Source of the DNA: CAG-390 sp045541375
GTDB taxonomy: Bacteria > Bacillota > Clostridia > Oscillospirales > CAG-272
Assembly: GCA_045541375.1 (NCBI GenBank)
Contig: JAZQJB010000087.1
Span: 1 to 64,000 of the forward strand
Direction of reading: 5' to 3'
DNA: 64,000 bases
Made by a program: the position numbers and the translations under genes. Within the stretch, counting starts at the first letter, position 1; each line of letters opens with the position of its first letter. The notes below the pieces were generated by a model. The model worked only from the letters and a program-made list of their open reading frames with translations, searched no databases and was not told the DNA's origin. Shown here in pieces: positions 60,333-64,000 of this stretch.

Positions 60333-61385
60333 ATGTCACAGAACATCGCAGAACTGAAGCAGGAATTTGCGGCAAAGCTTGCTGCCGCAGAATCTATGCA
60401 GACGCTCGAGGAGATCCGTGTTGATTTCCTTGGCAAGAAGGGAAGCGTGACAGAGCTTCTCAAGTCTATGAAGGACCTCAGCCCCGAAGAAAAGAAGACC
60501 TTCGGCCAGGAGGTAAACGTGCTCAAAAACGAGCTCGCACAGGCTATCACCGCGAAGGGCGAAGAGCTTCGCCGCGCAGAGCTTGAGCGCGAGGTCGCAT
60601 CCATGCCCGAATTTGACGTTTCGATGCCCGCAGAGCTCGATCGCGGTTCCTTCCACCCCATCACACTCGTTCAGCGCGAGTGCGAGACTATCTTCAAGTC
60701 GATGGGCTTCCACGTTGAGGACTACGCCGAGATCGTAAGCGACTACGAATGCTTCGAGGCTCTCAATATCCCCAAGCACCATCCCGCAAGAGATATGCAG
60801 GATACCTACTACCTCACAAACGGTCAGCTTCTCAAGACACATACCAGTGCCGCACAGAACGCTATCTATAAGAAGTACCGCGATGACCTCGTAAACAACG
60901 GCGTACCGATCAAGGCGATCTTCCCCGGACGTTGCTTCAGAAACGAGGCAACCGACGCTTGCCACGAAAACACCTTCTTCCAGATGGAGGGCGTTATGGT
61001 CGATAAGAACATTTCGATCTCGAACCTCATCTTCTTCATGAAGACAATGCTTTCCGAGGTCTTCAAGCGCGACGTCAAGGTACGTCTCCGTCCCGGATTC
61101 TTCCCCTTCGTCGAGCCCGGATTCGAGCTTGACATCTCCTGTGCTATCTGCGGCGGAGAGGGCTGCCCCTCTTGTAAGCATTCCGGATGGCTCGAGCTCT
61201 GCCCCTGCGGTATGATCCACCCCGAGGTACTCAAGGCTGGCGGAATCGATCCCGAGGAGTACACCGGTTTTGCATTCGGTCTCGGACTTACCAGACTTGC
61301 AATGATGCGCTACGGCGTCAAGGATATCAGAGACCTCAACAGCGGAAGCCTTAAGGTTCTTTCGCAGTTCAAGGAAGACAAATAA
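60333..61385 (+). CDS. pheS: Phenylalanyl-tRNA synthetase alpha subunit
   Basis: 350-residue class II catalytic subunit. A coiled-coil N terminus (1-90) precedes motif 2 (FPGRCFRNEATDACHENTFFQ), a CAICGGEGCPSC zinc-like loop and motif 3 (YTGFAFGLGLTRLAMMRYG). AAAGGA precedes the ATG. pheT follows at 18 bp. No T-box element is present in the 26-bp upstream gap. Confidence 0.97.
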   Translation: MSQNIAELKQEFAAKLAAAESMQTLEEIRVDFLGKKGSVTELLKSMKDLSPEEKKTFGQEVNVLKNELAQAITAKGEELRRAELEREVASMPEFDVSMPAELDRGSFHPITLVQRECETIFKSMGFHVEDYAEIVSDYECFEALNIPKHHPARDMQDTYYLTNGQLLKTHTSAAQNAIYKKYRDDLVNNGVPIKAIFPGRCFRNEATDACHENTFFQMEGVMVDKNISISNLIFFMKTMLSEVFKRDVKVRLRPGFFPFVEPGFELDISCAICGGEGCPSCKHSGWLELCPCGMIHPEVLKAGGIDPEEYTGFAFGLGLTRLAMMRYGVKDIRDLNSGSLKVLSQFKEDK

Positions 61386-61403
61386 GAAAGGACGGAAAGA
61401 AAA

Positions 61404-63764
61404 ATGTTTTTATCTATGAATTGGATATGCGATTACGTTGACCTTTCCGGTCTTGACAAGCTTTCGCTCATCCACAGATTCTCTCTTTCGACCGCAGAGG
61501 TTGAAAACGAAATTTTCATGAAGGGTAGCGACATAAACGGTATCGTTGTTGCCGAGATCAAGTCGGTAGAGGAGCATCCCGAATCGAGAAAGCTCCACCT
61601 TCTCAAGGTTGACATCGGCGAGGCTGAACTCGTTGACGTCGTTTGCGGCGCTCCCAACGTTGCCGTAGGACTCAAGGTTCCCTTCGCCAAACTCGGCGCG
61701 CAGATCGGTGACATCACCATCGCACCCCGTAAGCTCGCAGGCTACACCTCCAACGGTATGTGCTGCTCCGAAAAGGAACTCGGCATCAGCGACAACAACG
61801 ACGGTCTTATGATCCTCGACCCCTCTTTCGTAAACGGTACCGACATCAAGACCCTCTTTGACATCGACGACATCATCTTCGAGGTCGATAACAAGTCGCT
61901 CACCAACCGCCCCGACCTTTGGGGTCACTACGGAATCGCGCGCGAGTTCGCGGCTATCTCGGGCAGAGAGCTCAAGCCCCTCGATTGCGCGGATCTTAAC
62001 AAGTATGCAGATCTTCCCGCAGTTGATATGAAGATCGAGGACCCGCTTTGCCAGAGATATTCCTGCCTCCAGGTTGAGAACATCACCCGCAAGGTCAGCC
62101 CCGTAAATATGCGTATCCGTCTCTACTATTGCGGTATGCGCGCAATCAACTTCCTGACCGATATTACCAACTACATCATGCTCGAGATGGGTCAGCCCAT
62201 GCACGCATTCGACTCGCGCAAGGTTGAAAAGCTCCGCATCAAGAGATATGACCACAAGTTCTCCTTCAAGACCCTCGACGGCGTTGACCGCAACATCGAC
62301 GAGGATATGCTCATGATCTGCAACGGTGACATCCCCGTTTGTATCGCAGGCGTTATGGGCGGTCTCGATTCCGAGATCGTTGAGGATACCACTAAGCTCA
62401 CCCTCGAGTGCGCTACCTTCGATGCAGTTTCTGTTCGTAAGACCACAGTTCGTCTCGCACACAGAACCGATGCTTCCCAGCGTTATGAGAAGTGCCTCGA
62501 CCCCGAGATGACTCCCACTGCAGTCGCTCGTTTCGTCAAAATCATGCAGGATGCTGACGAGGGTGCAAAGGTTATCTCCTCCCTCACCGACGAGCAGGCA
62601 TATAAGTATCCCACCATCACCTTCTCCTTCGATAAGTCCTTCGTAAACCGCTATACCGGCATCGAGATCTCGGATGAGCACATTCTTACAACTCTTTCCG
62701 CGCTCGGCTTCGGCATTTCTCTCGAAGGCACCACCTTCACCGTAACCGTTCCTTCCTGGAGATCCACCAAGGATGTAACAATGAAGGCTGACATCATCGA
62801 GGAGATCACCCGTATCTACGGCTACGATAACTTCGATATCAATACCGTTTATGCTCCTTCCTATCCCATCCGCGCAAGCCTCAAGAAGAGCGTCGAGGAG
62901 CAGATCAAGGACCTCCTTGTAAAGAGATTCTCCTGCCACGAGCTTCATTCCTATATCTGGACCTATAACGATGAATATAAGGAGCTCGGTATCGAGGTTG
63001 AGGATAATGTAAAGATCGCGGGCGCAGCCAACCCCAACATCGAAACTCTCCGCAAGTCAATCATCCCCACCCAGCTCTGTCAGGTCAAGTACAACACCGC
63101 TTATGCGCCCGAATTCGGCGTATTTGAGATCGGTTGTGTTGTTGACGGACTCAAGGAAGACGGACTCTGCAACGAAAAGAAGAAACTCGCGATCACCCTC
63201 TTCTCGAAGACCGAGAGCATGGAGACCGTCTACGGCAAACTCTGCAACATCATCGCAGTCCTCGCCGACGACATCAAGCACGCTCCCGTTAAGTTCTTAA
63301 AGAAGGATGCAACTCATTCCTATCAGCATCCCAGAAACCTCAACGCAGTTTACTGCGGCGAGACCGAGATCGGCGAGATCGGTATCGTATATCCCACCGT
63401 ATCCAAGAAGATCGACAAGAAGGCGTCCATCGTTTACGCCGAGATCGACGTTGAGGCATTCGCAAACTGCGATAAGGTCGCACTTGTTTACGATGAACCC
63501 TCCAAGTATCCCGAAATGGATATCGACCTCACCTTCATGACAGAGATCTACGCCCCCATCGGCGAGTCCGTCAAGGCACACGGAGGCGCTCTCGTCAAGA
63601 ATGTCAAGGTCACCGACAGATATGCAGACGAGTCCGGCAAATCCGTCACCGTCCGCATCACATTCGCTGACAAGACCAGAACCCTCACCCGCGACGAAGT
63701 CATGGCAATCGCCGACAAGGTAATCGCAGACCTCGCAGAAAAGGGAATTGCGCTTAAGTCTTAA
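61404..63764 (+). CDS. pheT: Phenylalanyl-tRNA synthetase beta subunit
   Basis: 786-residue beta subunit: an N-terminal EMAP-like tRNA-binding domain (about 40-150, KLHLLKVDIGEAE), B3/B4 editing domain, B5 domain, and a C-terminal anticodon-binding fold that ends near VIADLAEKGIALKS. GAAAGGACGG precedes the ATG. Together with pheS forms the alpha2-beta2 enzyme. A terminator follows. Confidence 0.97.
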   Translation: MFLSMNWICDYVDLSGLDKLSLIHRFSLSTAEVENEIFMKGSDINGIVVAEIKSVEEHPESRKLHLLKVDIGEAELVDVVCGAPNVAVGLKVPFAKLGAQIGDITIAPRKLAGYTSNGMCCSEKELGISDNNDGLMILDPSFVNGTDIKTLFDIDDIIFEVDNKSLTNRPDLWGHYGIAREFAAISGRELKPLDCADLNKYADLPAVDMKIEDPLCQRYSCLQVENITRKVSPVNMRIRLYYCGMRAINFLTDITNYIMLEMGQPMHAFDSRKVEKLRIKRYDHKFSFKTLDGVDRNIDEDMLMICNGDIPVCIAGVMGGLDSEIVEDTTKLTLECATFDAVSVRKTTVRLAHRTDASQRYEKCLDPEMTPTAVARFVKIMQDADEGAKVISSLTDEQAYKYPTITFSFDKSFVNRYTGIEISDEHILTTLSALGFGISLEGTTFTVTVPSWRSTKDVTMKADIIEEITRIYGYDNFDINTVYAPSYPIRASLKKSVEEQIKDLLVKRFSCHELHSYIWTYNDEYKELGIEVEDNVKIAGAANPNIETLRKSIIPTQLCQVKYNTAYAPEFGVFEIGCVVDGLKEDGLCNEKKKLAITLFSKTESMETVYGKLCNIIAVLADDIKHAPVKFLKKDATHSYQHPRNLNAVYCGETEIGEIGIVYPTVSKKIDKKASIVYAEIDVEAFANCDKVALVYDEPSKYPEMDIDLTFMTEIYAPIGESVKAHGGALVKNVKVTDRYADESGKSVTVRITFADKTRTLTRDEVMAIADKVIADLAEKGIALKS

Positions 63765-63770
63765 TATATT

Positions 63771-63801
63771 AAAAGGAGTCTGTTGCGGCAGACTCCTTTT
63801 T
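63771..63801 (+). terminator. Rho-independent terminator after pheT
   Basis: AAAAGGAGTCTG / CAGACTCCTTTT 12-bp stem followed by a T run. Confidence 0.9.
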
Positions 63802-64000
63802 CAATGATAATGGTTTTCCGTCTTGCAGAACGAGTGCTTATTATACGTTTTATCAGCAATATTATCACGAGTTTGTAGGGGACGGCGCCCTCGACGTCCC
63901 AAACCCAATGAAATTATTGATGTGTATTTTATTATGTATAAACATTCAATATTTGATTTATTCAAACGCCGCTTGAATAATATAAATAGCGCAGTTATTG
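63802..64000. repeat. Tail region with a short GGGACG/CGTCCC repeat
   Basis: No gene is visible to the window end. Around 63875-63900 the sequence TAGGGGACGGCGCCCTCGAC continues with GTCCC and folds as a short hairpin; it resembles small GC-rich intergenic repeats seen in gut Clostridia genomes. The rest is AT-rich. Confidence 0.4.

Noticed and set aside
61410..62948. Long open frame opposite pheT
   Set aside because: Antisense shadow; pheT is unambiguous.

Overview
The window looks like a chromosomal segment of an anaerobic, low-GC-phylum (Firmicutes, class Clostridia) bacterium, probably an uncultured gut Oscillospirales or Christensenellales-type organism. Coding regions are rich in G/C at third positions, whereas intergenic regions are AT-rich. 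Many carry textbook sigma-A promoters (TTGACA-like, usually 17 bp spacer, TATAAT) and GGAGG ribosome binding sites. Dipicolinate synthase genes (dpaAB) imply spore formation. Membrane-bound DUF975, DUF1700/DUF4097 and YitT proteins, a purine riboswitch in front of a BMP-type nucleoside transporter, and four-helix-bundle (S23-like) genes all fit Clostridia. No phage, CRISPR array, rRNA or tRNA was recognised.

Layout. 1-900: start codon of a leftward gene, then a structured 154-bp tandem repeat. 0.9-8 kb: nagA plus an atypical ROK kinase, a methyltransferase, a pnuC-type transporter with a hairpin leader, and a divergent three-gene unit (lipoprotein, YgjV-like, metallo-beta-lactamase fold). 8.0-8.5 kb: a nested inverted-repeat element. 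8.5-13 kb: geranylgeranyl-reductase-like flavoprotein, glutamine synthetase, a zinc ribbon protein and a membrane-anchored XRE regulator. 13-16 kb: a four-gene operon resembling a biotin-dependent decarboxylase in which the biotin domain is absent and the OadA-like subunit has lost its metal ligands. 16-19.5 kb: four-helix-bundle protein, ECF sigma factor with a very long C-terminal extension, mscL. 19.7-24.6 kb: FAD oxidoreductase and two secreted proteins sharing a repeated domain, one with an SGNH esterase. 24.6-29 kb: a ComEC-like nuclease-fold protein, YitT and ComEC. 29-34.3 kb: guanine-type riboswitch and nucleoside ABC transporter. 34-39.7 kb: biotin ligase, dpaAB, methionine biosynthesis (metY-metA), DUF975. 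40-48.7 kb: second nagA, metG, tatD, an EF-G paralog, truB and trmB. 48.8-56 kb: DUF1700/DUF4097 pair, ychF, a two-component system and an HtrA protease. 56-64 kb: MutS-like ATPase, a 169-bp palindromic element, a tyrosine recombinase, a HAD phosphatase, and pheST.

How the genes work together. Cell-wall sugar recycling (two NagA paralogs and a ROK kinase), purine nucleoside salvage, acetyl-homoserine-based methionine synthesis and sporulation-specific dipicolinate synthesis are the clearest pathways. The most unusual item is the 13-16 kb operon. It keeps the gene order of a sodium-pumping decarboxylase (carboxyltransferase, gamma subunit, carrier, alpha subunit) but seems to have lost biotin chemistry. 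A second is the apparent division of labour between a ComEC whose C-terminal nuclease fold lacks metal-binding residues and a nearby stand-alone membrane-anchored protein that retains them.
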